Shown here one piece after another: positions 50,833 through 63,368 of a DNA stretch of 64,000 bases. The notes beneath the pieces were generated by a model. It saw nothing but the letters and a program-made list of their open reading frames with translations. It was not told the origin of the DNA and ran no database searches. The position numbers were made by a program, and so were the translations under genes. Location: contig OX419755.1 of NCBI GenBank assembly GCA_948567375.1, positions 4,593,001 through 4,657,000 of the forward strand, read 5' to 3'. The DNA is from Lunularia cruciata (taxonomy: Eukaryota; Streptophyta; Marchantiopsida; Lunulariales; Lunulariaceae). How positions within the stretch are numbered: the first letter of the stretch is position 1; the number at the start of each line of letters is the position of its first letter.

Positions 50833-52194
50833 AAGAATGGGATGGATGGAATTTATGGACCACCAAATCCACTTCCACCAAACCATTGGGATTTTCACAT
50901 CCAAATACTACCCAAGCATCATTTCACACAGTTCATCACCTCGGACTTTGGACAAGATTTTTTGCATATGATCACCATATTTGAGGAACCCTTGGTGCTT
51001 CGGGTTGTAACTTATGGAGAACGGTGGACGTGTTATTTCTATGTGTTAATAAATTAGATAGATTGGGAATGGTGTGATGGAGGAGCAACCATGGCGGCAA
51101 TACTTGATGTTATCCTTGCTATGCAATAACAAATCAAGCACTTTAGTCGATTGTTGGATGAACGAGATCTTCGACAACAAGAGCAAGTGGAGAGAGTACC
51201 AATTCAAGAAGGAGAAGATTGGATTAGATTCCCTAAACTCAAGGTATTTGAAGGCAAGAATCTCCCAAGTGCAATGGAGAATTTTGTGTTTGATTGTGAA
51301 TGTTATTTTGAAGCTACCAATCTACAAGATGAGCAAAAATAGATTCTCTTGGCTTCTAGCCAATTGGATAGAGTAGCAAAGCTATGGTGGAGATTCCGAG
51401 TGGAGCGAGCCGAGTGACAAATGGTTACACCAATCTTGACATGGGCAAAATTCAAGAGCGCAATAATTAGTCGGTTCTAAGCTATAAATGCCACATGAGC
51501 TGCACAAGATAAGTTGGCAGAGTTGAAATAAATTGGCTGTGTAAGAAATTACATCACGTTGTTCCAAAACACCATCATGCAAATTCCAGATATATTGGAA
51601 GGAGAAGCTCTGGATTGATTGATTTGTGAGAGGCTTGAAAGTGAGAACCAAATTAGAGGTAATGATGCGAGAGCCACAACACTTGGAGGAAGCCACGCGG
51701 TTGGCCAAACGTTTTGATTCCTTGGTGGCAACAACTTGGTCTCGACCTCGACCTCCACAAAGCCTACCAATACACTACACACAAGTGAAGGAGCTAGCAA
51801 CAATGGAGATTGATGCAATTCAATGAAGACCACTTGGTACGGCAGATAAGGAGAAACTACAACAAAATGGTGGTTGTTTTTATTATCACCAATTGGGGCA
51901 TTGCATTGCTGAATGTCCACTCAAGAATAGACGACCTCAACAAGTTGCCCAAGTGGAGGTTGTGGAGCGGAATGATCAAGGAAATGAGGAATCCCAGTAG
52001 GCAAATTTGAGCCGCCTACTGGGAGCTTGATTAGTTCCAATGGGATTGAAGGCTCGACCTATGCAAGTTTGCTTCACTTGCAAGGTATGATATCTAATCG
52101 GGGTTGTAAGATTTTGGTTGATTCTGGAAGTTCAAAGAATTGCATATTTATGCAAATAGCAAAGGAATTAGGTATTCCTATTGAGCCAATGATT

Positions 52195-54960
52195 GTAAGT
52201 AGTTTGATGATGGCGGATGGTAGAAAGGGTTCTTCATTCTGCACCTCGCATCTTGTTACCTTCAAGATTGGGAAGGCATATTTGGAGTGTATGAGGTTTG
52301 TAGTGGCACCTCTACACTATGATATCATTCTGGGTCTACCTTGGCTTGAACGTCATAAGGTTCAATTTGATTGGACCCGACGCTAAATTCAAGTACAACA
52401 CCAAGGTAGGAATTTCCGATTAGGTTGTTTGGCACCTCTGAGTAAACACCTAAGAATAGTCAGCCCCAAGATGGGACGTTTGTTGAGAAGGTAGCCATAA
52501 AGCAAACCTTGAAGGAAATGGAATCCCAAGATGGGAATTTACCAAGAAAGCAACCATGGAGTAGGCTTGGAAGAGAGATGAGTTCCTAGAAGGGAAGTTT
52601 GTTAGTAAAGCAGCCATAGAGCAAACTTTAGAGGAAGATAAGTCTATATTAACGGTGTGGATCAAACCAATTGCACAAGACCAATTTGTGGAAGACCAAG
52701 AGCCTCATCAAGTAATGGTTGATCGGATAGTTAAGGAGTTTGCGGACATGTTTCCAGATAATCTGCCAAAGGGATTACCCTTCGATCGAGGTATGCCCTT
52801 CAAGATCAAGCTATTGCCAAAGAGTACTCCAGTGAGTAGACTGATCTATCGGCTCTCACCAAAGGAGTTGGAGGAGTTGCGAACAACATGTATAGAGTTG
52901 TTGGAGAAGGACTTCATATAACATAGTACCTCTCCTTGGAGAGCACCGGTACTATTTGTTCCAAAGAAGGATGGAGGACTTTGTTTCTGTATTGATTATT
53001 GTGGGCTCAATAAGCAAACCGTGAAGAATGCATATCCCTTGCCTTGGATCAATGACTTGCTTGATCAACTAAGTGGATCATGTTACTTTTCCAAGTTGGA
53101 TCTTCATAGCTGCTATTGCAAATTCCGATTGATAGAGAGGATGTGCAAAAGACTACCTTTCACACAAGGTATGGGCATTTTGAGTGGAGAGTTTTACCTT
53201 TTGGACTCACTAATGCTCCAACAGTCTCATGGATCAAGATGCATTGGGTGTTGGATGGATTATTGGATTGGTCAGTGGTGGTGTTCTTGGATGATATCTT
53301 AATCTATAGCAAGATAGAGGCAGAACACATGAATCATGTGCGAGAAGTCCTAAGACAACTACGACAATGGAAATTTTATTGCAAGAAGTTGAAGTGTGCC
53401 TTTTGGCAGAAGGAGGTTATCTTCTTGGGTCATAAGATCTCCTCAGAAGAGATCAAGATGGAAGAAGAGAAGATCAAGGCCATTACTGATTGGCCTACCC
53501 CAAAGGATGCTATAGAAGTACGTGCATTCAATAGATTGGCCAATTTTTACCGGCAATTCATCCACTATCATCAATCTACAAAGTAGTTTGATGATGGCGG
53601 ATGGTAGAAAGGGTTCTATATTTTGCACCTCGCATCTTGTTACTTTAAAGACTAGGAAGGAGTATTTGGAGTGTATGAGGTTTGTAGTGGCACCTCTACA
53701 CTATGATATCATTCTGGGTCTATCTTAGCTTGAACGTCATAAGGTTCAATTTGATTGGACACGATGCTAAATTCAAGTACAACACCAAGGTAGGAATTTC
53801 TGATTAGGTTGTCTGGCACCTCTGAGTAAGACACTTAAGAATAGTCAGCCCCAAGATGGGAAGTTTGTTGAGAAGGTAGCCATAGAGTGAACCTTGAAGG
53901 AAATGGAATCCCAAGATGGGAAGTTTGCCAAGAAAGCAACCATGGAGCAGGCTTGGAAGAGAGATGAGTCCTTAGAAGGGAAGTTTGTTAGTAAAGCAGC
54001 CATAGAGCAAACTTTAAAGGAAGATAAGTCTATATTTGCGGTGTGGATCAAACTGATTGCACAAGACCAATCTGTGGAAGACCAAGAGCCTCATCAAGTA
54101 ATGGTTGATCGGATAGTTAAGGAGTTTGTGGACGTGTTTCCGGATAATCTGCCAAAGGGATTACCTTCCGATCGAGGTATGCCCTTCAAGATCAAATTAC
54201 TGCTAGGGAGTACTCCAATGAGTAGACCAATCTATTGGCTCTACCAAAGGAGTTGGAGGAGTTGCAAACAACACTTACAAAGTTGTTGGAGAAGGACTTC
54301 ATACAACATAGTACCTCTCCTTGGAGAGCACTGGTACTATTTGTTCCAAAGAAGGATGGAGTACTTTGTTTCTATATTGATTATTGTGGGCTCAATAAGC
54401 AAACTGTGAAGAATGCATATCCCTTGCCTCGGATCAATAACTTGCTTGATCAACTAAGTGGATCACATTACTTTTCCAAGTTGGATCTTTGCAGCGGCTA
54501 TTGGCAAATTCTGATTGATAGAGAGGATGTGCAAAAGACTACCTTTTGCACAAGGTATGGGCATTTTGAGTGGAGAGTTTTACCTTTTGGACTCACTAAT
54601 GCTCCAACAATCTCATGGATCAAGATGCATCAGGTGTTAGATGGACTATTGGATCGGTCAATGGTGGTGTTCTTGGATGATATCTTAATCTATAGCAAGA
54701 TAGAGGCAGAACACATGAATCATGTACAAGAAGTCCTAAGACAACTACGACAATGGAAATTTTACTACAAGAAGTTGAAATGTGCCTTTTGGCAGAAGTA
54801 GGTTACCTTCTTGGGTCATAAGATCTCCTTAGAGGAGATCAAGATGGAAGAAGAGAAGATCAAGGCCATTACTGATTGGCCTACCCCAAAGGATGCTATA
54901 GAAGTACGGGCATTCAATGGATTGGCCAGTTTTTACCGGCGGTTCATCCACTATTATGCT
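52195..54960 (+). repeat. Tandem duplication of protease-tail/RT inside element A
   Basis: Copy 1 spans about 52195-53577 and copy 2 about 53578-54960, with an offset of 1384-1386 bp. For example, AAGTAGTTTGATGATGG occurs at 52197 and 53581, and GTGTTCTTGGATGATATC at 53281 and 54667. The copies are nearly identical with scattered substitutions and both keep the FLDDILIYS active site. Neither element A2 nor the usual pol layout has this. Confidence 0.92.
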
Positions 54961-57008
54961 CATGTGGCTGCACCATTGACTGACCTCTTGGGAGAGAACT
55001 TGAGCTTCCAATGGAACACCAAGCATGAAGAAACATTCCAGAAGTTGAAACATATAGTGTCTTCAAGACCCATTCTTCAACCATATGATCCTCAACTACC
55101 TTGTGTGGTTGATTTTGATGCTTCTAACTTTGCAATTGGAGCTATGTTTGCAACAAGAATTCCCATATAGACTACATCCCATTGCCTTTGTGTCTCGCTG
55201 ACTAAATACAGCTAAAAGAAATTACTCTACTTGAGATCAGGAACAACTTGTGATGGTATATGCCACCAAGGTATGGAGGCATTATCTCTTGGGGAAACAA
55301 GTGATCATTCAAATTGATCACAAGCCATTGTTGCAGATCTTACACTTGGAGCACATGAAGAGTCGACATCATCGATGGGAAGAGCAACTCCAATTGTTCA
55401 ACATTAAACTTGAGTACAAACTAGGTCGGTTCCATGTCATCCTTGATGCTCTATCACGACAACCTAATTTGAAGTCTCTTCCTCTCATCGTGGCAGCAAT
55501 TATGACGGTGTCAATTGACCCCAAGATCCATAACGAGTTTTAGTTAGCTCTATAACAAGATCCCTTCTTCCAAATGGTACATGGTCGTCTAACAACATGT
55601 GATAAGGAGTACAACACCTTCTCCTTCAAGGAAGGCCTTCTATTCCATGCGGACTGGATCTATGTTCCAATCAAAGGTGATCTTTAACTTGTGCGCCTTC
55701 AAGAAGCCCATGATTTACCCATCGCTGGTCACATGGGTGTGGACAAGACCTTAGGTACCCTCCAATGTCAATGGTAGTGGCCTAACATGACACGAGATGT
55801 TCAAGAATTTGTCCAATCGTGTGAGAGTTGCTAACGTAACAAGACCATCAACCAAAAGCCGAGTGGACTCCTTCAACTGCTTGCCATTCCATCAGCTCGT
55901 TGGGAGCATGTGAGCTTGGATCTTATCACATCCTTGCCAAAGACAAAACAAGGACACACCGCCATCGTGGTGTTTTTGGATAAGCTTAGTAAGCAAATCC
56001 ACTTGGTACCAACCTATGATATTGTGGATGCTCCAACCTTAGCGTAAATCTACTTTGACAATGTCTTCAAGCATCATGGGATGCCACGCGTACTCATCTC
56101 CAACCGTGATCCTCAATTTACCGGGAAGTTTTGGCAAGCACTCTTTCAAATACTCGGCACCGAGCTTGCTTTGTCCACGGCCTATCATCCTCAAACTGAT
56201 GGACAAACCAAACATGCAAATTGTACATTGGAGGATATGTTATATGCTTTTGTCAATGTCCACCATACCAATTAGGATGAATGTCTTGCCACTGTAGAAT
56301 TTGCCTACAACAATTCCAAGCAGGCAAGCATCGGATTCTCTCCTTTCTTTCTCAATTTTGGCCAAGATCCACTTGTTCCAGATTCTCTTCTTGCTCCTCC
56401 TCCATCTCAAGTTCCTCATACTTCCACATTCTTGACCACTATATCCCAATCTCTCCAACAAGCCAAGTCTCACCTCCTTGTTGCTCAAAATTGCCTAAAA
56501 CAATATGCAGACCACCATCGTTGTGATCTCACCTTTGAAGTTGGTGATAAAGTCATGTTATCTTCTAGTAACCTCCCTCTCCCACTTGGTACCCAAGTTT
56601 GTAAACTTGCCCCTAATTGGATAGGACCCTTTGATCATCCAAATTGTCTCTCGTGTTGCTTATCGACTTGCCTTGCCTTATCACATGCGTATCCATCCTG
56701 TCTTTCATGTTTCCAAGTTGAAATCCTTTGTTCCTAACCCCTCTTCCTTTTCTTCTCGAGTCCAACCTCCCCCTCTTCCTATCCCTATTAGTGATCATGA
56801 GGAGTAAAAAGTTGATTGTATCCTTGCACGTCGCCATATTCAACGAGGCCATCGCCAACATACGGAGTACAAGGTCCTTTGGAAAGGGTATCCCCTTCAT
56901 GATGCCACTTGGGAACCTCTTTCTCACCTCCAGAATGCACAGACGGCCATCCAGGAATTTGAAGCTTCATTGGCAACAAGGACGTCACCAACTAGCGGCG
57001 GGGGAATA

Positions 57009-57420
57009 TGTAACAATATGGAGTTTAGCGATGAAGTTAGTCGGGCTTACGAAGGAGCACATAAGACAAAGTAGCCTAGAATATTTCGGAAATATCTAGG
57101 AAACTTCTTGGGAAGCTTCTTGGCTAGCTTAGCTTGCACCTCAAGTAAGTAGCTTCTAGAAGCTTCCAACTAGCTTAGCTTGCACGCCAAGTAGGTAGCT
57201 TCTAGAAGGAAGCTTCTTGAGAAGTTTCCTAGTTAACTTGGCTTGCACTCTAAGAAAGCGGCTTGAGGAAACTTCTTGAGAAGCTTCTCAAGGACCTTGT
57301 ATGCTACCTATAAATACCAAAGCCAAAGCTCATGCTAGGCATTTGGAGTTTTCCCTCATTCAAGTGTCCCAATGTGAGTTTTCATTCTCCTATTTCTCTC
57401 CTCGGATTTGGTCTTTTACA
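57009..57420 (+). repeat. 3' LTR of element A
   Basis: 412 bp, TGTAACAATATGG...GGTCTTTTACA, preceded by a purine-rich tract (GCGGCGGGGGAATA). TATA box is at 57309-57316 and a three-unit GAA/TTC element at 57154-57166. Confidence 0.95.
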
Positions 57421-60400
57421 TTATATAAGGTTTCAAAGTCTATTTTGGTTTTTTCCCTATTAGTAGAAGTACTCTTTTGATGATACTTCCATCTGATCTA
57501 TTTTTTCCATCATGTATTATATCATTCCAAATGTTACCAAACCATATTTCACATCTAGATCATATGGTTAGCTCTTGGTATTACAAACCTCCCTCCTTTT
57601 AAGATGCAACGTCCTTGTTGTGCAACTATTGCTCAATGCTTGCATCAACACTGGTGCATGTGTCAAATTGGCAGTGGGCTTCTTGGTTGCCTCATAGAGG
57701 GGGTTATCTTTCCACTATACCAGATAGTCCAGCCGCGGATGGCGAGTACCACGGATGCATTTTTGGAGGATACGCTCCACTTCATATTCCTCTGTGCTAT
57801 CAATGAGTGTTGAACAAGGTCGAATGTCTTGTGTGGAATGTTAGTGGTCCAATCAAGGAGCATATTTGCATAGTAGGGAAACATAGAACACTAGATAGAT
57901 CTTCATGTGTGGTGGTAGCTTGAGGTGATAAGCCACACCACCAACTCGACAAAGAATAGAAAAAGTCCCAATAAAATGAGGTCTAAGCTAATGTGAGGTT
58001 GGTTGTAGATAGCCACACCTGATCCCTAACATTGAACTTCATGTGCCTACGGTGTGCATTGGCATATTGCTTCTCTCAATTTTTCACAATCTGCAATTTG
58101 TACTTGGCACTTTACACACCTTGTTGGATTCTAGAAATAGATGTGTTGATTGCGTCGACCTTGGAAGTCACCAGATGAATCTTCATCAAGCTAGAAAGTG
58201 TGAAGGGATGCTCACCATACATGAAGAAGAACAAAGTGATATGGGTGGATGCATTCACCAAATTGTTGTAAGTGATTTCCACCAATGAAAGTAGGGTGCC
58301 CCACCTCTCTTGCTCCTCAAAGGTGAAGCTGCGCAACATATCTCCAATAGTGCAATTAGCCCGCTCTATTTGTCCATCTATTTATGGGTAGTAAGTTGTG
58401 GACATGGCAAACTTGGTTTTGAAGAAACCAAAGAGTGTTTGCCAAAACAAATTGGTGAATTGAGTGCATCTTTTGGTGATGAGTACCCGAGACAAGCCAT
58501 GGTGAGAGAAGACTACACCTAAGTATAATTGAGCTAGTTGTGTAATTGTTACATCCTTGGTGGTAAGGCGTACATGAATCATTTTGCTGAGCCATTCCAC
58601 AAAGACCACAATGGAGTCAAACCTTGAGGTGGTCTTGGGCAATTCATTGACGAGATCCATACTCACTTGTTCCTAATGTTGTGTAGGAGTGGGTGGAGGT
58701 TGAAGGAGCCTTGTAAGAGCTTGATTAGAAGCTTTATTCTGTTGATAGAGAAGGCAACTGCACACATAATCCATCACTTTGTTGCTCATCTTGGGCCAAT
58801 AATAATGGCATTGGATTGCATCCAAGATCTTGTCCACTCTAACATGACCTGCATTAGCCGAATCAAGACATTCTGCTAGAATGGTGGTGCAAAATTTTTG
58901 GACATTTAGGATCCATAATCTGCTATCATGAAAGATGAGTCCTTGGGTGTTGGTGATGCCTTTGGATGATTACACTCCTACAATCTATAGATCCATTTGT
59001 GTAGCAACTAGAATCTCTGGCCAAAATTTAGTTTTAATCTTAACCTTTGCCACCAATTGTTTTGCCATCGACATACACGTGAATGCATTTGCAAGTTGCT
59101 TCTTACCTTCAACGTAGATGATTGTCATGTTGAAGCGTTGTTGTCACCTTGTCCACCAAATCTGGCACCGAGATAGATCTTTTTGCGTCTTGAGGTAGAC
59201 CAGAGGTTTGTAGTCTATCTCTTCTACAAATGCCTTCTAGCCCAAATAGTGCTTCCAATGCTTGGTTGCAAGGACAATGGCCAACTCTTCTTGTTTTGTG
59301 GTGTGATAGTTGCACTCTGTTTGTATCAAATTTTGAGAGAAATATGCAATTGGATGCCATCCATCATGCCACTCTTGTTGTAGGATTGCTCCTATTGCTA
59401 TGCTTGATGCATTTGTAGCCAACTTGATTGGACGTTTTGGGTCATACCACTTCAAGATTGGTGCATGTAGCAAGGCGGCTTTCAATTCTTGAAAGGCCAA
59501 CTCTTGTGCAATTCTCCACGTCCACTTCTTCCCCTTGCCAAGTAGTGTTGTTAAAGGTTGTGCAACCTTGGAGAAGTCCTAGACAAATTGATGATAGAAT
59601 CCCATCAACTCCAAGAAGCTCTTGAGTTGAGTCTGATCGTTTGGGGTACTCCATTTTTGAATGACTTCTATTTTATTTTTCAATACTTGAATATTGTTTG
59701 CACTTACTCTATGCCCCAAGTAGTCTACTCTAGACTTGTCAAACTCACACTTTGAGATTTTGGCGTGCAATCAATTCTGTCTTAGAATTTGGAAGGCTTC
59801 TCATAGATACTATTTGTGTTGTATCATTGTGCTATTGTATACTAAGATGTTGTCTAGGAAGACGATAACAAACTTATCCAAATATAGACAAAATATGTCA
59901 TTCATTAGACTCATGAAAGTGGCAAGTGCATTGATGAGGCCAAAAGGCATCATGAGATACTTAAAGTAGCCATACCTAGTTTGAAAAGTAATTTTATGCA
60001 CATCCTCCTTTGCAATTTGGATTTGATTCTAACCGCTCCGCAAGTCCAGTTTGGTGAAGTGTCTTGCTCCATTGAATTGATCAAACAAGTCATCCATGGG
60101 TGGTAAGGGGTATTTTTTCTTCATTTTTTGTTGATTGAGACCCCGATAGTCAATGCACATGCGCATTGTACCATCCTTCTTCACAAATAAGACAAGAGCA
60201 CCATATGGTGATACATTGGGTTGGATGAACCTTTTCTATAGCATATCCTCAATTTGAGTCTTATACTCCTCTAACTCATGAGGTGATTTGCGATATGGGG
60301 TCTTACAAGGAGGTGTCTTCCCCGAGAGTGTCTCAATTTTATGATCTACTCTCTTTCTTTGGTGGTAATCTTGAGAGTAGATCATTGGGAAAACATCTTG

Positions 60401-61150
60401 AAAATCATTTACCATATCCTTCAATTTCTAAGGAATTTGTCCATTGAGTTGTGCACTCTCAACTTCTCTGATTAGACCTATGAAACGTCTATTGGTCTAC
60501 AGATAGTTGTTGTCCTTATGATATAGAAAGGCAATTCTTGCTTATGTGATTTATCTTTAATCCCAATAATTGACCATTGGTGGGTTCTCACTAATGTCTT
60601 CTTCCAATCTACCATAGGGTTGTAATGCTCCATCCATGACATGCTTAAGATTGCATCATAACGAGCTAATTGTATCAATTGCCACTCAATTGCGTCTTGA
60701 TATTCTCTTACAAAGAGTGTTACCCATCTAGGTAATGATTCAATCCTCTCTATTTGCCCATTAGGTAACTCTACTTCTTTGCTCTCATCTCTCTCTAGAT
60801 CCATTCCCAATCATATTGCAACAAAGCGAGACAAGAATTCTATGTTGCTCCTGGATCTATTAATACTCTCACTTGATTGCCTTCTAGGACTCCATTAAAG
60901 ATAATCAATTGTGAGGTTGCCTTTTAGGACCTTTGTGCACTTGTCTTCATCCTTCCCTCACTTTTTTGCTTCCTTGTTGAGCTAGTAAGGCCACAAGGTA
61001 CGTTTATTAGCAATCTTTGTTTTCCAAAGTGATTTCTACCTCCTCCTCTTCAGTGCGTCTCTCCATGTTGTTCAACGATTGCTTATATGAATGTCAAGGG
61101 CCTCTAAGAAGATGAGCACAACAATTGGTAAGTATGTGCCCAATACGGCC

Positions 61151-61840
61151 TGTAACACCCATTTATGCATATGGGTGGTATTGTGATATTTAGCTTGGTA
61201 TTACAAATACTTGAGAGATATTATTTATATAAAGATAAAGGATGGTTCTACATTAGTCATGATTAATTAAATTTAGTTATAGCTAAAATAGTGGGGACCT
61301 TATTTTAGAGGAAGTGGAAAGGAGGAGTACCACTATTTTGGATTCTAATGTGTTGACTTGGTATTATTCCTAGGTGTTTGGCTTCGAGGAAAGAGTTGAG
61401 AACTCTTGGGTCTGCAAGCTTTTTTGTTTTGGATTCTTCTATGGTCCAAGGATAACCCATGTGAAGGAACCCTTGACTTAGTGGTTGGGTCAAGATAAGA
61501 TCACATGCTTAGTGGAATATGCCCATATGGATGGATATTCCTTTATACTTTTTGAGTTTACTTGACTTTAAGCTTAGTAATTTGAGTTATTATGCTAAAT
61601 AGTAACTTTAGTGCATGACTATTTCACAAGTATATAAACAAGGGGTGAGGAGGTACTCATCATCCTTTCATTTACAACTATCTCTCTCTCATTGATTTTT
61701 CTAGTGAACAATGTCTTGAGTCTTGGAGTGTTAGCCTTGGAGGAGTATGATGGAGTTGGGGTTCCTTGCCATCTTAGTCCATGGTGCATTACCATAATAG
61801 CCATCAGAGGTTTATCTTGAATGAGAGACAAGCCGGCTCA
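61151..61840 (+). repeat. Solo LTR of a third family, inside B's gag zinc knuckle
   Basis: About 690 bp from TGTAACACCCATTTATGC to AGCCGGCTCA, with a TATA-like TATATAAA near 61630. GGCC flanks it on both sides (61147-61150 and 61843-61846, with TA between the end and the right copy). On the minus strand the B gag CCHC knuckle is split: the first C-X2-C lies right of the insert and the H-X4-C lies left of it, and the spacing is right when the insert is ignored. Confidence 0.7.
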
Positions 61841-63368
61841 TAGGCCACAATTGTAACAACAACGTGTTTCTCCTTGAGTTCATTCTCCTCATGGGACTCC
61901 ATCACCCCATTCTTCTACCCGTCCCCGCTCTCTTTGAAGCGATCATGCTCCTCAATCTCAAAATCAAAGGTTACCCAATTCCATTGATACTAGTTCACCC
62001 ATGTGTGGCATTTCTGCCCAATAATGTTGAGGTGGAACTACTCTTTCACCTCTTCCCAATGCCCTTGCTATTCTTTGCACATAAGCAATGGCTTCAAATA
62101 CCGTGCAAGGATTTTGTACAATGATTTCTTGGTGAATCCACTCCTTCAACCCTTGTTTGAAATTGTCAAGGACCTCTACTAGACTCATATTGGTTATTGC
62201 AACTTGTAGATCTTGAAATGCCTCCACATACTCTTGTATGTTCTTGTTCTGTTTCAATCCCCAAACTCGGATCCAAGCCATCTGCACAAAATCCACCTAT
62301 TAGAAATTTTTTAATAATTCTTCTTGCATCAATGTCCATGTGACCTCCCTTCTCTCCGCCAACATGGATCATTTTTAAGCATTGTACCATGTGAGGGCTT
62401 TATTGGTCAAGTACCCACATGCAAACACACTTGCAGCATGCATGATGATCTATGTTGAGAACAATTTGAAATATCAATTCATTCTTGAGATTCAGTTCTC
62501 CATTCTCATTGTATGTTGCTCCTTGTAAGGCTTGATGTTTCAGGTCTTCTTCATCCGGAGTAGCAATGTGGTTTCATTGTTGACTAGGTAGGCACGTGTG
62601 CCTCTCCAAGTACTTTGATTGCAGATATTGGGTTTTGAGACGGCTCTTCTTCTTGCATTGTTTGATCATATTCCTAAGGGTCTGCACTTGACTTTGTAAT
62701 GCTTGCATGGTCATCTTAATCTCTAAAAAAAATTTCAACATCCCCTTCATTCCTTGCACCAGCTCTTGCAAGTACGGATCCATAGTTCTTGCAACACTCT
62801 ATTGCTATTGACTACTTCAATAGAGAGTTAATATGATCACTTTGGATTACACACAAACTATTTGGACTACCGTTGGGTTGGGACCTTGGAAGCTATCACT
62901 CGTTGATAATATTCCTCACCAAAATTCATGACCACAAAATCTCTAAACATCACTTTCGGTCTCACTACATAACAAATTTCTACTTGAGTGTTGAAAGGGA
63001 GAAGATTTAGGACATTCAAATCCATCACAAAAAATGTAGATTGTCAAATCTCACTTTCTATCATAATATCACTACAAGTAGAATCACCAAGTTTGGTGAA
63101 TTCATTACTATGTCCATGAAGTCTGCTCCAAAATGGTAAATGAGGTATACTCTCACTTGCTCTCGCTGAATGTACATGACCTTGATGTGAAACGGATTCT
63201 AAAATGGAAGCTCCTTTAGGAGCTTCTATCCCATCCTCTTTCTAAAACACTCCTATCCTATCAATTTCTCTATGGGTTTTCACTCCAAAAATGTTGTCTC
63301 AGTAGCCCATGTGCTTCCAAGAGGGTTGATCCACTCTCTTGGATTGGAAACACCTACTTTGATGCCAT

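Larger units (their letters stand above)
50409..57420 (+). mobile_element. Chromovirus A with duplicated RT, nested in the 3' LTR of B
   Basis: LTRs at 50409-50819 and 57009-57420. Primer site TGGTATCAGAGC is at 50821-50832, one base from the LTR. Gag is at about 51060-52000 with a zinc knuckle at about 51870-51915 whose second Cys position is Tyr. Protease with VDSGSS is near 52110. RT is present twice because of a tandem duplication. RNase H is at about 55000-55480. The integrase has an HHCC part (about 55706-55835) and core (about 55895-56300), where the position of the catalytic Glu (GQTE in relatives) reads GQTK. The chromodomain is at 56811-56970. Flanks are GTATA and TTATA, a 5-bp target duplication with one change. 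About 7 kb long; stops make it defective. Confidence 0.92.
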
